A DNA stretch of 64,000 nt from Corynespora cassiicola (GCA_022059125.1 JAEUWY010000012.1:2108001-2172000), one strand, 5' to 3'; shown: positions 35,207-47,641, counted from the stretch's first letter. A program made the numbers and translations. Notes: generated from the letters alone by a model not told the origin.

Positions 35207-35754
35207 ACGGTATTGGATGAATGATGGGGAGAGGGGGTGTTGATTGTATGATGATGGTCTGTGTTTTTCTTTCTGGAGTACATGGGAGTAGCTGTTTGAA
35301 CGGGTTGTTCTTGGCGCGGTGGGAAACGGTATGGCCTGGGATGGTACAGTGGGTAGGGCAGATATCAGTGTGGAGTTGAGGTTTCGGAATGGACGGTCTA
35401 CTCACCTCCGCCCCTTCTCATAGAATCTAGAGAGGTATTTTAATGATGAATATGGTTCTCCCTTGGAGGCGACTGAAGCATGTACTGGGTAGTGCGATTT
35501 GGTTTTATTCGATACCCCCCGGCTTGTTATATACTTACATCAATTGATTGGGGTGGGATGGTTTCAGCCTCGGCCACTTTCTGTGATTTTTCTGTCCCAA
35601 GAATTTGGTGTTCAGTCATTTCATACATGCTCTCATTTCTCATCTATTTTCATATCTTATTCTTCGTTATGCATGCAAGACAAGACAAGTCTGACCAGAG
35701 AACCACCCACATACGATATACCCATCAACATGTTCACGTACGGTCCACCAACCC
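35207..35754. other. Intergenic between convergent genes
   Basis: 3' flanks of pif1 (+) and the SurE-type gene (-). T-rich, with no supported gene. Confidence 0.5.
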
Positions 35755-37049
35755 TCATTTCTCCCCCAACTTGATCTCGCCCTCAACCTTGCCAGCATGC
35801 ATAAAGTTTGCCCTGAGAGGCGTCACACTGGTATACCCCTGAGCAACCGCCCACCCATCATTCCCAGGCTCGCTCTGCTCTACACTCTCATACACGTCCT
35901 TGAACTCAGGCGCCCACTTGAAGTGCTTGTGCGTGAACCTCACGTGGCCCTGCGTAGTAGGCGTATCCTGCCCGGACCCAGACCCCTCGAACCCTCCCAA
36001 CTCCTTCCTCCCCAGCTTCTCCTCCTGCCGCCTGATCTGCGCCTCAATGTCCTCAGCCGACTCATCGTCCTCGGACGGCACCTCGAGCACCTGAAAGCAC
36101 GACCCCGACTTCCACCGATTCTGCAGCATATTCGTGTACAAGATCTTCTTGCTCGCGACACCCTCAATCAACGGCACATTGACACTATACAAGTGCGTCT
36201 CGGGATCCCAACCCTCATACAAGTGCGCAATGAGCCTCGCCGACAGCTCCGACGCCCCCTGAATGATATCCGGATCATGATTCCTATCGAAAAACGCATA
36301 GCTCAGCGCAATGGCCTTGGCGCCGCACACGGCGGCCTCCATGGCCCCTCCAATCGTGCCGCTACTCAGACTGAACACGGCGGTGCTGTTGCGGCCGTAG
36401 TTGGGGCCCGACACGACGAGGTCGATGGGGCCGCGCGACTCGAAGTAGTGGTACAGGCCGATCTGGACGCACGAGGCGGGCGTCGAGTCGACGAGCACCC
36501 ATTCCTCCTCGGGGGAGCCTGCGGGGAGGGGCCGCGAGGAGGTGGTGCCCGTGTTTGCGAAGCGGCCGTTGGAGGTGCGGAGGGGGCCGGGGCGGAAGTA
36601 GGTCGGCTTCAGCGATTTGCCGACCAGGTGGGCTTTTCCGATCCAGGAGCGTTGGGTGTGGGGGAGGACGACGGAGACGGTGTGGCCGTGGGATTGGAGG
36701 GTCGAGACTGGGAGGAAATCATTGTTAGAAAAGGTGTATGTGAGTTACTTTGCGGTGGAAGAGATGGAGAGGGGAGAGGTGTGACGTGGGAGAAGGGAGT
36801 TGTGTGGTGAGCAAGCAGGGTGGAAATTTCAAAGGAGGGACAACGAGTGAGGGGAACGCGGTGACAATGTTTCGGGCTTTGGATCCGCAATATCGAGGCA
36901 AAAGGATCGTAGAAGAGACGTACCCAGAGAGTGTACGTAGGGCGAGGACTGGTCTGATGGCGGGCCATCGTCATTTGTGATCTGAACAGCGATGAGCACA
37001 GAGGTCCCGTTCCCCCACCATTGGAGCAAAGACGCACGAGGATATGCAT
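35755..37049 (-). CDS. SurE-type 5'/3'-nucleotidase
   Basis: Minus-strand exons 37038-37049, 36924-36981 and 35755-36707 give 340 aa. The first exon is only 12 nt (M-H-I-L). Joined to exon 2 it gives MHILITNDDGPPS, the SurE signature with the metal-binding DD pair. Exon 3 supplies GHTVSVVLPHTQRSWIGKAH and VVSGPNYGRNST, two further SurE blocks, and GTIGGAMEA. SurE enzymes are metal-dependent acid phosphatases that release phosphate from nucleoside monophosphates; fungal relatives include Pho2-type phosphatases. An insert with Glu/Arg-rich coiled-coil character (about residues 245-285) is fungus-like. No signal peptide is visible. Confidence 0.9.
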
Positions 37050-38299
37050 TTTCAGAAATACCAAAGAAATACCAAAGGGGCGGACAGACACAAGACAAAA
37101 GGGTTTCGTCTGCAAAAAGAGGCGGTGGTAATGGCGGAAGACAGAGGTTCGAGACTGGTGGCGGGCCGTGGAATCGTGGGGTCACGACGTTGACGTGCTA
37201 TTCCGAGATGGCTAGTGCTCGGAACCGCCGCCGAGCCTCACCTCACTCACGGCCGAGGGAGGGATGGATGCATACATGCGTCGTGCTGGCATTTGGCTTT
37301 GGCTTGCCGGCCCCTTCCCTGTTGCATCTTGACAACGACACCATCGTCTGTAATGGTGTGTATTGTAGAACAAGCGGCGCGCGGGGTCGACGGTCGGGTT
37401 CGCTGAATGGATATGCATGTCATTGCTGTCTGTCTGTCTGTCCATCATCTACGTGCACCCCTCCCCGCGCGTCAGCTCGTCTCGTCCCTGCGCCATGGGT
37501 CGCTCCCGTCGGCGCGCATCGCTTCGCAGGGCATCGCGGGCGCGGCACGGGCTTTCCCAGACTCGGTCCCGTCCATGGACAACGGGGAACCTTAACGCGA
37601 CCTCACCCAGCCCGTGATTGACTTCCCCTTCCAGGCCTTCCAAACGACCGTCGACAATGAGGGGGAGGGGGAAAAAAGAGAAGGGAGCGGGGACTGGACT
37701 AGAAAGAAGAAATTTCCCTCGACAAGCATGCTCGGAGCTTTGCCATCGCATTCCCCTCCAGCCCTTCACCTTTCTCCGATCATGGCCCCTCACCCTTCCG
37801 GCCTCTCCTCTTCGGACTCAACAAGCCGGACATGTCTGAGGCCATGCTAGACGCAACGTTGCGGTTGAAGGCGGGCGCGAGCAGCGAATGCGGCTACGTT
37901 GAATCGCAAAAGCCGCGCTGTAGGGCAGAGATGCCGGTCTCGGATCCCCACCCGCAGCCCGGCCGCCATGCATGGGAGAGACGATGCCAGACCAGGCACG
38001 GTGAAGGAAGCTGACTTATATACGGCATTGCATTTTACTATTTTGGCAGTCCAGAATTTAAGGAACCAGTCTTTCATAAAGCCACAATTTCTTCTCTCTC
38101 CCTCCCTCCGTCTCAACATTTCACACTCTACCTCCATCATCACCCTTCGAAGCCGCTTGGTCGAGACAAAAGAGCTAGGACTACTATCACTGCAACGACC
38201 ATCCAATAGGACCATCTCGATTCCTTAGCACGTGATATCCCCTCTACCTACCTCCTACCTGGGTACCTCCTAAACGACAAACCCTTTTTCTCTTCCAAA
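37050..38299. other. Divergent promoter region SurE-type gene / SDR gene
   Basis: No supported gene. Contains a TTATATAC element near 38016 and long C/T-rich stretches before the SDR start, consistent with its promoter and leader. Confidence 0.5.
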
Positions 38300-39173
38300 A
38301 TGGTCATCAACGTTCCCACCGCCTCCCTCGAGGGCAAGGTCGCCCTCGTCACCGGTGCAGGCCGAGGCATCGGCCGCGGCTGCGCCATCGAGCTGGGCAA
38401 GCGCGGTGCTTCCGTCGTAGTGAACTATGTCTCGTCCAAGGGCCCGGCCGAGGAAGTGTGCAAGATCATCGAGGGCTTCAACAACGGTGCCAAGGCCATC
38501 TCCATCCAGGCCGACGTGTCCAAAGTATCCGAGATCAACCGGCTCTTCGCCGAGGCCAAGCAGGCATTTGGCAAGATCCACATCGTCATGAGCAACTCGG
38601 GGACCGAGTCGTGGGACAAGACGGAGGAGATCACCGAGGAGAAGTACGACCACGTCTTCAACCTCAACGCGCGCGCCCAGTTCTTCGTCGGGCAGGCCGC
38701 GTACAAGAACATCGAGGACAACGGCCGCCTCATCCTCATGAGCTCCATCGCCGCGGGCCTGCTCGGCGTAAAGGACCACGTCTTGTACAATGCGTCCAAG
38801 ATGGCCGTCATCGGCATGATCAAGAGCTTTGCCACCGACTTTGGCAAGCGCGGCATCACGGTCAATGGCGTGGCGCCTGGCGGCATCAAGAGCGACATGT
38901 TCACCCAGAATGCGTGGCATTACATTCCGGGCGGTACGCCCGACTGGTCCGCCGAGAAGATTGAGGGTCTCATGGCGGACCACTGCCCTCTGGGGAGGTG
39001 TGCGGTGCCTGAGGATGTCGCGAGGGTGGTTGCCTTTTTGGCGAGTGAGGACGGTGGCTGGATAAACGGTATGGACTCTCTCCTCTACAAAAGCTATAAA
39101 AAAATCGAGCACATGGGGCTAACAAACGCAAACAGGCCAGGTCGTCACCATCTCGGGTGGATCTTCACAGTAG
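38300..39173 (+). CDS. Short-chain dehydrogenase, tri/tetrahydroxynaphthalene reductase-like
   Basis: Exons 38300-39068 and 39136-39173 give 268 aa. The cofactor loop is TGAGRGIG (residues 18-25), with Arg at position 22, which fits NADPH. The catalytic Ser-Tyr-Lys set is S149, Y163 and K167. GRLILMSS, NVAPGG-type GVAPGGIKSDM, and the end GGWING joined by the short exon to QVVTISGG all match naphthol reductases of DHN-melanin synthesis and versicolorin-reductase relatives. It would reduce a polyhydroxynaphthalene or a similar polyketide phenol. No polyketide synthase or scytalone dehydratase is in the window, so it is not in a visible cluster and the true substrate is open. Confidence 0.85.
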
Positions 39174-40248
39174 ACGATGTGCATTTAGCGGGTGGGTTTT
39201 AATTTTGGGAGGTGTTGGGTATGGGAAATGCATAGTGATGACGATGATGATGATGATGGGTACGGTAACGCATGGCATGGTGTGGCGTGGGCATGGATCA
39301 GGGCGATATCCCCCAAAGGCGATACGTAGAGATAGATTACAGGCGTGCAACGAACCAACGATTGCGATCCCAAGCACACATTCCCTCCGCCGTGGCCACC
39401 AAAGTAACGAATCCTTACGAGCGGACAGTCCTGTGGTAAATGGACCAACCCGCTCCGACATGTACACCACAGCGTGCCAATCCTCCCACGGGAAAGAAAA
39501 AAGCCCAATCATCTCGTACGCGCCCCCTCATTTCATCTTAGCTTGTCTCACACTGCCTTTTCCTACATCCAGCAGGTCCAGCTATCAAACCCCAGAGTAT
39601 CACCGAACTCCGACCGCCCGCCCGCCCGCCCGCTCCTACGCTACCCTCACCACGTCCCTTGCCCATGCCCATGCCCATGCCCATCCCGCAGCATCTGAAA
39701 CGGCTCTCGCCTAATTGACGCAATTTCGAGCATGGACCGCGCCGGATTCGGGGTTTGCGGTTCGCCTGATGCTGAGTCAGGAAGGAAGAAAGAAAAGGGA
39801 AGGGCGGTTTTGGGAGTATGTTGCGTGCGGATTGGTATGCTGGGCGGAGGATTGGGATGTTTTTGCCACTGGGGCGGATTTTGGGGATTGGAGTTGGGGA
39901 TTTTGGAGGATTGGTGGTGGGAGGGTGTGGAAAAGGTGTGTGAGAGTTGGGATGCGTTTTTGGAACATTTGGAAGATGTTATTAAATGTGATGTTAATAT
40001 TCTTGACTTGAACTGGAAACTGCTTCAAATGGGTGATTGTCCCAACCTACAAGGACCTGTATGGCGAATCTTGGAATTGTGTAGAAAGCTGCTGGATCGT
40101 GCAAACCATGTCCCTGGGCTTCAAAAACACTCAGCGATTCCTTGAACTTGTGGTTTATTATCCAAGCTGGTCGCATGCCGGCGACGCTTATATGCAATTA
40201 TCTCTATATTTTCAATCCTTTTGCCTGATCCCTGCCAAAACGCCTTCA
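39174..40248. other. Intergenic between convergent genes, with simple repeats
   Basis: No supported gene. Contains a GAT repeat (about 39237-39258), a CGCC-type run near 39607-39630 and a GCCCAT tandem (39661-39684). G-rich and T-rich sequence near 39850-39950 gives long but unconvincing frames. Confidence 0.5.
39661..39684. repeat. (GCCCAT)n tandem repeat
   Basis: Four adjacent copies of a hexamer, directly visible. Confidence 0.8.
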
Positions 40249-42671
40249 TCAAGCAAACACCTCTCCTTGCCACGGCGTTCTCACGTTCGCCCTCGCGCTT
40301 TCTTCCACCCTCAACATCTTCCCCTCCCCATATCTCTCCAACGCGCCATACCTCACCGCCATACCACCCCTATCCACCGCCACCATCTCAGGCGTCGCAT
40401 TCCCATCCAGCCCCTCCATAAGCGGTGCCCCAAATGCCCTCGCCACCTCGAGCGGGTTCAAGCTGACCCTGCGCCCCAGCTCCCAGAATCCCGAGTACAG
40501 GGGCACAATGGCCGCTACACCCACGATGCTCACCAGCACCCCCAGCCCCACCAGAATCGGATTGGTACGGTACAGGGCCTGCGTGCGATATCCGGTGATG
40601 CTGATGGTCTGGTTCCAGGGTAAGCGAAGTGCCTCGAGCGCGGCGCCCGTGTACGTGGGCGTGAAGACGGATCCGTTAGATGCTGCCATGTCGATTGTGA
40701 TGCGGAATCCGAGCGATTGCATCTTGTCGATGATGTCGGGCATGGGATCGCGCCAGGTCAGGTCGCAGAGGGCGTCCGTGTCCGAGGGTCCGCGCGAGGG
40801 AGTGGCGTAGAGGACGCTAGGATCGCGTGCCAGGAGGTTGGGTTGCGAAGTGGTGCCATTGGAGCACGAGGTCGTGCTCGAGCTGTTGGTTATTATGGTA
40901 GTTTCGTTGACGATTTCGTTTACGCATTTGGTGTATTGGAGCTGCGAGAAGTCCGAGGCAGGGGTGACGTTTACGGACACGGGCGGGAAGAGCGATTCAA
41001 ACGCGAGGGGCCAGTACTTTTCCATGAGGAGCGGGTCGTACGGTACGGGCTCGTCGTAGATGCGCGCATTGCGCTCGCCGGCGCAACGGTCAATGGTGCC
41101 GTTTACCATGATGATGGGATAGTCGGCCGTCACTTGAGAGAAGGCACACGTATTGAGTCGCACGACGCCGCTGCATGAGCCTTGCTCTTTGAACGCAGTG
41201 GAGACGGTCAAGATATCCTTCTCTTGCCGGAAGCCGACGGAAAAGAACTCGACGTTGAGGTCCGTCTCCAAGAGCACCTTGCATTCGACTTCGCAGGCTG
41301 CGGTTTTGCAGGACCTGCAATCATCCGGCAGTGAACTCAAGTCGAAAGCTCGCGTCGACTGGCTACATTCAGGCTCGAAAGCGAAACCCTTGGCATAGTC
41401 AGTCTCGAGTGCCTCAAACTAGGGAGTAACAAACTGACTTTGACGGTTCCTATGCAACTATCGCCGCATTCTGCGGGCTGCTCATATCGTAAGGCGTTAC
41501 CAGAGCTGGTGGCTCTGACGGCAGCCGAGAACTCGGGCGTGACCCCGCTCTGCTTTCGGGGATCAATCTCCTCCGTCTCAAAGTACTCTGGAATGGGGAA
41601 TGGAGCAATTCGCAATTGAACCTCTCCACTCGTGTCTGTGATTCCGTCCTCTTTCACAGTTGACGCTCGTTGAAGCAGTGGACCCCTCGTAAAAGACAAG
41701 GCCGCGAATACGCAGGCTGGCAATGGAGTCAACAGATGCATTCGTCATGGTGCCAATATTGATTACTCACCCACTGCAACTGTATTGAACCGTAGTCGCG
41801 CTATGCGCTTCACAGCGGGCCAAAGCCGCGCAGAATCATAAGTATCGTGGATAGAAGAGAGCTGGCGGTGTCAGCGATGCTCGTCCGCTCGACCGACTAC
41901 GAAGAACTTACCGTGCTCCCATGCAGCAACTGCCGCCAGAATCTTATAACAACACCGTCCGCTAATGCAAATAATATTAGGAAATTCATTACCATCTCAA
42001 ATACCGCTAAATAGACATTGGGTGTGGCATTGTCTTCGCCAACCCTCCAGGAGTCGAGGCTCATGCCATCGCTCGCTAGCAGGATGCCAGCAGAAGCGCC
42101 AGTCACTTTGTCAAAATCAGTCCAAGGTCATAATCGTAAAAGGTTCGAAGCGCATACACAATACAATAGCAAAAAGGGCACCGATCCCCCACCATGGGAA
42201 TCGCGCCCAGACGCCGGCCTTCCATGGTTCTGGAATGTGGCGTGGGTGTCGGAAATATCGACGAGTTTCTCTTGGCGGATTGCCATCAGGCGCTGCAATG
42301 ACAGTCTCCTGTCCCTCCGGCTTTGGAGCTTCGCTGCTGTTGGATCGAAACTGGGTGGAATTCTCGTAGGCGACGGGCTCCTGGTATGGCGAGTCGAGAA
42401 TGGCCCTCGATTCATATATCGACGGTCCCATTTCGGTCGATCGATCCTCCAAAGGGGGTGCCGGCGGTGGCAGCGACTGCTGCAGAGCAACTGGAGACAC
42501 CGACAGCGAGTTTCGGTTAACATCTGTCGCCTCAGACGATCCTCGATGGTAGACGGGCTGATACGGTTGGTACTGGGGGGCGACACCAAGCGCCGACTGG
42601 GCCTCGAGTATGGAGGCGGCATCCTCGTCGGCGTTTCGCGATGCTCGCCGGTACACCGAGCCATACTCCAT
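40249..42671 (-). CDS. DUF3176-family multipass membrane protein
   Basis: Minus-strand exons 42158-42671, 41912-42105, 41771-41861, 41439-41716 and 40249-41388 give 738 aa, with all phases agreeing. The cytosolic-looking N-terminus is disordered. The first membrane segment spans the exon 1/2 junction (WWGIGALFAIVL, then TGASAGILLAS). The second is VYLAVFEMVMNFLILFALADG, written here only as VYLAVFE..LILFALADG. The third spans the exon 3/4 junction before FTRGPLLQRAST. A large Cys-rich loop with N-x-S/T sites and paired cysteines (CRSCKTAACEVEC) leads to a last segment (ILVGLGVLVSIVG). GPLLQRAS is characteristic of DUF3176 proteins, which are numerous in Pezizomycotina and of unknown function. 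Confidence 0.78.
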
Positions 42672-45600
42672 GGTATGCGGCTCAACTGTCGAGGTATTCC
42701 AAAGGTTCAACTGTTTAGAGGTCGTGGTTCATTCCATGTCTGCTGGACCAGGGTAGGCTAAAGGGGTTCCCTGTCGCGTCAAAGTCGAGCTTCCCAGGCG
42801 TGGTTGTTACGGCGCGGATCACCAGGTCGGATATCGGATGAAAATTCTGACAGCCAGACAGCGCAGCCAGCCCGTGCCCCGACCGAGCATCAAAAAAGTT
42901 CTGATCCCAAGCCGTGCCTTGCTGGGGTATGGTGCTGTGTTATGTATCGATGTTCAGAGGAGCAGAGCAAATCCTGAGGGGCCGTTTTTCCCAATGGACT
43001 TGGCTAGGAGATAAACCAAGATGCCAGCCTTCTAGCTCTTGGGCCAGGGTCCACATTTCTCGAGAAAGATTTGAGACGGTCCCAGGAGCTAGGTTCCTAG
43101 GCTGCCTGAAGCGGGAATGTGGCATGCTAGTGTGAAACGCAAACGAGGTGACAGCCGAGCGAATTGGCAGGCAACGAGGCTGAGCGGGAGGCCCGTGGCC
43201 ACGGCACCCACCAGGGATTCAGGCGCACAGCGGCGATGGATCTTGTCCAGAACGTCATACCGGAACAGACTCATCGCGACAAGAAGACAGAGATCCACCC
43301 GGTAGTCCTTGTCTCCGAGGAGGATGAGTCGTAGGGTGCCGGACGGGAGGCGCAAATGAAAGTGGGCTTTGCTTTTGATGCTCAGGTCAACTGTGGTGTA
43401 TTCCCGCAGCCGCGTGCTGGAGTGTGCAACCAACAATGTTTCAGTCATTCGACAGAGTCAGTTCTTGGTCATAATTTAGCCTCCCAACGCGTTGTGATCC
43501 TGCACGAGTCGGTTTCTCGCTCAGGCCGCTGATAGGTCCGATGAGGGGATCCGGCAAGGCGGCCTGCAAGCCTTCCCTTTCGGCTCCCATTTCGTATAAG
43601 TAATTGCATTTTGGATGGATACTCGGATATATATCGACTAGTGCAGCGCCTTGTTCGCGGTCATGGAGCCTGAAAGCGGCTCTCGTGTGGAGATGGCCTT
43701 TCTCAAGATTGTGCATGGGCGCGCTGAACGTCGGAAAAAGTATAATGCTAGCGCCCCAAGCCATGCCCAGACGGTATCATCCGTCACGTGCACTCGTGCA
43801 AGGGCCCATCTCGGTATATCCCGGCCGAGTCCCGGCATTTAAGGTCCGGACTGACATCATCGCCTCTGGGATTTGCTTCTAGTCGAATTCAACCGTCTTC
43901 CACCTTATAGACCCGCGCAATGGGCTGGAAAATCGGGCCCTTGAACAGTGTTTATTCCAATACCTCGTGAGCCCAGGACAAGAAAAAGAAACATAACCCG
44001 GAGGCGGGCAACGGAGTTGAGCAATTAGTAGTGCACGCCGCCCATCCATTCAGGGGATGATTACACCTCCACGAAACCCTGCATTTTCAAGAACAGCTTG
44101 GAAACATCCAACATCACCTCAGCAATTGTATGACTACCTGGATGCGCTGCTAATGATATGCAACAGGACTACTACTTACGTGATGTTATTACTAATTAAT
44201 CTGCCTTAGCCCTGGAACCTTCTGTTAGTCCAAGGAGGAAGGCCTATCGTCATGTCCAGTAGAAGGCGCGAGGGATACGATACTGCAGCCTGCTTGAAAC
44301 TCATCCAAGGCGCAAATTGGGAATATTTGGGGATGTAATGGTGGGAGCGCCTCTCCCGCTCTATTTTATTTTCCTTCCTCAGCAAAAGCTTGATTGACAT
44401 CCAACAAGTGACCAGAAGGACAAACCAAGCACCGATCCCGCGTCAGTCAATATTGGTGCGATCTTCCAGGCCTGTCGATACACTGGCATCTTTCTTTACG
44501 TACAGAGAACGTCTGCTCCTGTCACTTCAACCAGGTTCGCGCTCCTGGCGTAGATGGGGACTAGGATGATGAACTTGAGAAACGAGAGAGTGATCCTAGG
44601 GTTCTCTAAATGTCTCGTTTTAGTATGAACTGCTAACGAAGAACAGAGAAATATAATCTTGACATCGCCATTGTCCAGCCTGGGGGCTCTGTTGCGGTCT
44701 CCAAAAGCTATTCTTTTCGATTCCATGCGTCGCGCTTCGCCTGAGCTTCCCTTGCCCTCTGCATGTCCATTTTCTTCTTTCCAAAACAACGCTAGGCATT
44801 GCATAAAACTGATATCCAGAAACATAAAGCTTTCCTCATTCGACGGGGATTCTGCTTCTTGTTCTGCTTGTCCTTTGTCTCATATGCTGCTGCATTTTGA
44901 CTGCCAACCTCATTTTTTTCGCGACTTCGTCACCGAGTGCTGTTAATGCAGTCTCGCGCCCCCCTCTGTTTGTTTTGATAGCAAAAAAGATATATCACGT
45001 TGGGTTCTTGTTTTTCCTCGGTATATTTCACATGTGCTTCTCAGAGGCTTGACGTTCGGTGAGAAGAGAAATCAACTGTTGTGCTTATTGAGTTCATTAG
45101 TAGATTCATTCTGACTTATATCTGCTGTGCACATCAACACATTGGACGGGATCGAGGCTAAAGTACTCCATGAGCGAAGGGGAAGACATACGAGGCGGAT
45201 AAGTATCTGCTGTAGTATTATGTATTATGCTGAGTTGGATCACATATGATGTCAATATAGCTATTAAAGGCTCTTTTTTTACAGTCTTGTCAAAGGTGGT
45301 ATACCCTTATCTAGGGCGTAGGGATTATACTATGAAGGCCATCTTTAAGGCACACATTATGCCAACAGACTGATATCCCAAATTATCTGGGCACAACCGT
45401 ATACTTGATTTGAATGCACAAGAGTCCGCATGTGTGCATGAATGTCCCCTTCGTAGTCTGAGGGAGCTAATTAGAAGGTTGATATACAGGGCGCATTGGT
45501 ATCTTCCAAAAAAAGTTAGCCTTGCCCGATAGACCATTATCGCGGCTCGTATTCATGCATCGTAAGGACCTTTAAATCCATCATCATACCAGTGGAAAAC

Positions 45601-45819
45601 AAAACCTTTCTTCATGTCAATACCATTCAAAATTGAATTCTAAAAAGGCTTGTCGTTAGGGTAAACCTTGAGATTCAGGAGGGCGCAATCACGTGGCAAC
45701 TCAAACACTGGGCACCTGGGCAGGCAGCAAGAAAAAACTGTGGTGATTATCGCCATTCACTACCATACGGGAAAAACTGTCTTTGAATATAAATCGCACA
45801 ACGAGGCCTTTTGAGAATT
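42672..45819. other. Gene-poor stretch of 3.1 kb
   Basis: No gene is well supported. A minus-strand ATG frame of 119 codons (43089-43448) and another of 109 codons (44496-44825) are the best candidates. The second includes a hydrophobic stretch (LSFLKFIILVPIYA) that could be part of a membrane protein, but I could not extend either by plausible splicing. The part after 45000 is A/T-rich. Confidence 0.35.
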
Positions 45820-46887
45820 ATGGAGGAATCAACACAACCTGAACTCAGCCCAGAAGTAAACACGCAGCCTGCGTCGGCTCTACTCAATCTCTCGGCCGAC
45901 CTGTATCTTTGCATCTTGGATCTCCTCCCACTCGAATCACAGGCGACACTTGTACTGACCTGTCGTGTACTCTACCGAGAATACGGACGCTCCACCCTCG
46001 CCCGACTACGGACTCAATGCCCGAATTCGCGTTACGCCAGGGCGCACTTCCTCCGTCTCCTCCGGAAAGACCTCGATCCTGCTCTATTCACCTGCTATCA
46101 ATGCCTCGCTTTCCACTCTCCTGCAAAGCTTTTCGCCCCACTCATTGAAGAAGGCAACCGCTATCTTCCGCCAGATAGCCGTCGTAATACACCCACAGAG
46201 TGGGGAGCCCCCTACACCCTCCCCCAATCTGGCTTCCCCTACTGTAAATCCCTCCACACGCAGATCCTATATGAGGTCCAGCTCCGAACCGAGAACTCCC
46301 AGGACCGAGGTTCGTCTTACTTCGGTGGTGCCTGCTTTGTCAATGGCCATCGTCTCAATTACCGAGCGTGCATCGACGTCAGCGATCTGGGCCTGTACGT
46401 GTCGACAAATTACACTTTGGACAGCCTATGGTACGGAGAACCATCGTCTTTACACAACTCGGCTGCGTACGCATTACGGCATGCGAATTTGGAGTTTTGC
46501 CCGCATGCGTGGCTGGGCGAGGATTTTGTCGCGGGTGATGGGAGCTTGAGCGATATCGTGGGCGTGTTTGATGACACCTGGCAGAGGGGACAGAGAGTGG
46601 TGTTTGGAAACAATCAGGCGCAGTTTGTTGATAGAGTTTTGGATTTCAAGTGCGGCGAGTGCGGAATTAATATCAAGATTGAGAGAGGGAGCAGAATAAC
46701 AAGCGTAACCAGGATAAATACGTGGAAGAGCTTTGGAGGGGCGAATAAGCGGGAGGTGGAATGTAGGCCGGCGAGGGTTCATCGGGTAGAGAGGATGCCA
46801 AATGGGTGTGGTGTGATTCTGCCCCCTCTGATCCCATTGGGGAGGCGACAAAGACTCGTGAAGTGGGCTTCACGTCTACTTTTATGA
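45820..46887 (+). CDS. F-box-domain protein
   Basis: Single-exon gene of 355 aa from ATG 45820; the frame extends upstream only through a TTG. Residues about 20-60 contain LNLSADLYLCILDLLPLES and LVLTCRVLYREYG, an F-box-type helix set. Then follow CYQCLAFH (a CxxC pair with His) and later CGECG, so the C-terminal part may bind metal. This layout is common in ascomycete F-box proteins. Substrate and partner beyond Skp1 cannot be told. The C-terminal 50 residues are Arg/Pro-rich. Confidence 0.68.
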   Translation: MEESTQPELSPEVNTQPASALLNLSADLYLCILDLLPLESQATLVLTCRVLYREYGRSTLARLRTQCPNSRYARAHFLRLLRKDLDPALFTCYQCLAFHSPAKLFAPLIEEGNRYLPPDSRRNTPTEWGAPYTLPQSGFPYCKSLHTQILYEVQLRTENSQDRGSSYFGGACFVNGHRLNYRACIDVSDLGLYVSTNYTLDSLWYGEPSSLHNSAAYALRHANLEFCPHAWLGEDFVAGDGSLSDIVGVFDDTWQRGQRVVFGNNQAQFVDRVLDFKCGECGINIKIERGSRITSVTRINTWKSFGGANKREVECRPARVHRVERMPNGCGVILPPLIPLGRRQRLVKWASRLLL

Positions 46888-47641
46888 TGGCAGGCTTGAG
46901 TGGATACAATGGACCAGGAGCAGAGTTGCTTATTACATATGAACGATGGCGATGGGTTTTGCTCATGTTCGGCAAAGCATGAAGAGAGATTGACTGTTTG
47001 AGGCGCGAGTGAACACTAAAGTAGATAGAAAACACCAGGGAGGGTTGGAACGAAGAATCAAGGTACGAAATCAGTTGTTCTCGAAGACAGAATTGCCTCT
47101 GGTCAAGATGCTCTCCGGTTTGTTCTGTTTTTTTGCTCTAAGATTCAACTCAACACTGCCATAAAGCTAACATTGGAGCTTATAGGTTACAAGATAATTC
47201 ATGAGTTTCTTTCAATTAAAGTCGCAGCTGTGGTGTTGGTCAAAATAGTTAATACAGGTATTGACTTTGTTTGGCCTGTGAATCTTTACTACTGTACGAA
47301 TGCCGAGGTGGTAAAAAGTGACAAAAACAATGTTCAAATCAGTATCCTCAATGACAGCAGTTTCTGCAAGCCTCTGAAAAGGGGTTTGAGATCGGACCCA
47401 GACAGTTGAAGTCCAGATAGTTGGCGAGGTGCACGGGTGGCTCGTGCGGTGAAATCAATTAATCACGTCGCGGATGCGCACGGACCCTGACGCGGAAGGC
47501 GCGACTTTCGCGTTCTGACATCAATGCACCCTCCCACCCGCCTTCAACACTCTCCTCCATCCACACTCTTTCTCACCCCTCCACTTCCTCTACCTCGAAC
47601 CGTCTCTTAACACATCTACCACAGACGGCAATCACTTCACC
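46888..47641. other. Intergenic: promoter of DNA polymerase delta gene
   Basis: No supported gene. The proximal part carries GACGCGGAAGGCGCGAC and a TTTCGCGTT element (47506-47514), about 130 bases before the pol3 ATG, followed by a C/T-rich leader. Confidence 0.45.
47506..47514. promoter_or_regulatory. Candidate G1/S box (TTTCGCGTT) in the pol3 promoter
   Basis: Reverse complement reads AACGCGAAA, containing the CGCGAAA form of the Swi4/Swi6 box. The same 9-mer occurs in the pif1 promoter at 32554-32562. It is short and also appears near 9837, so its function is only suggested. Confidence 0.3.

Noticed and set aside
44496..44825. Minus-strand membrane-like frame of 109 codons
   Set aside because: A hydrophobic helix is present, but no plausible exon joins extend it (the nearest donor/acceptor pair leaves an intron of only 32 nt). 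Kept only as an observation.
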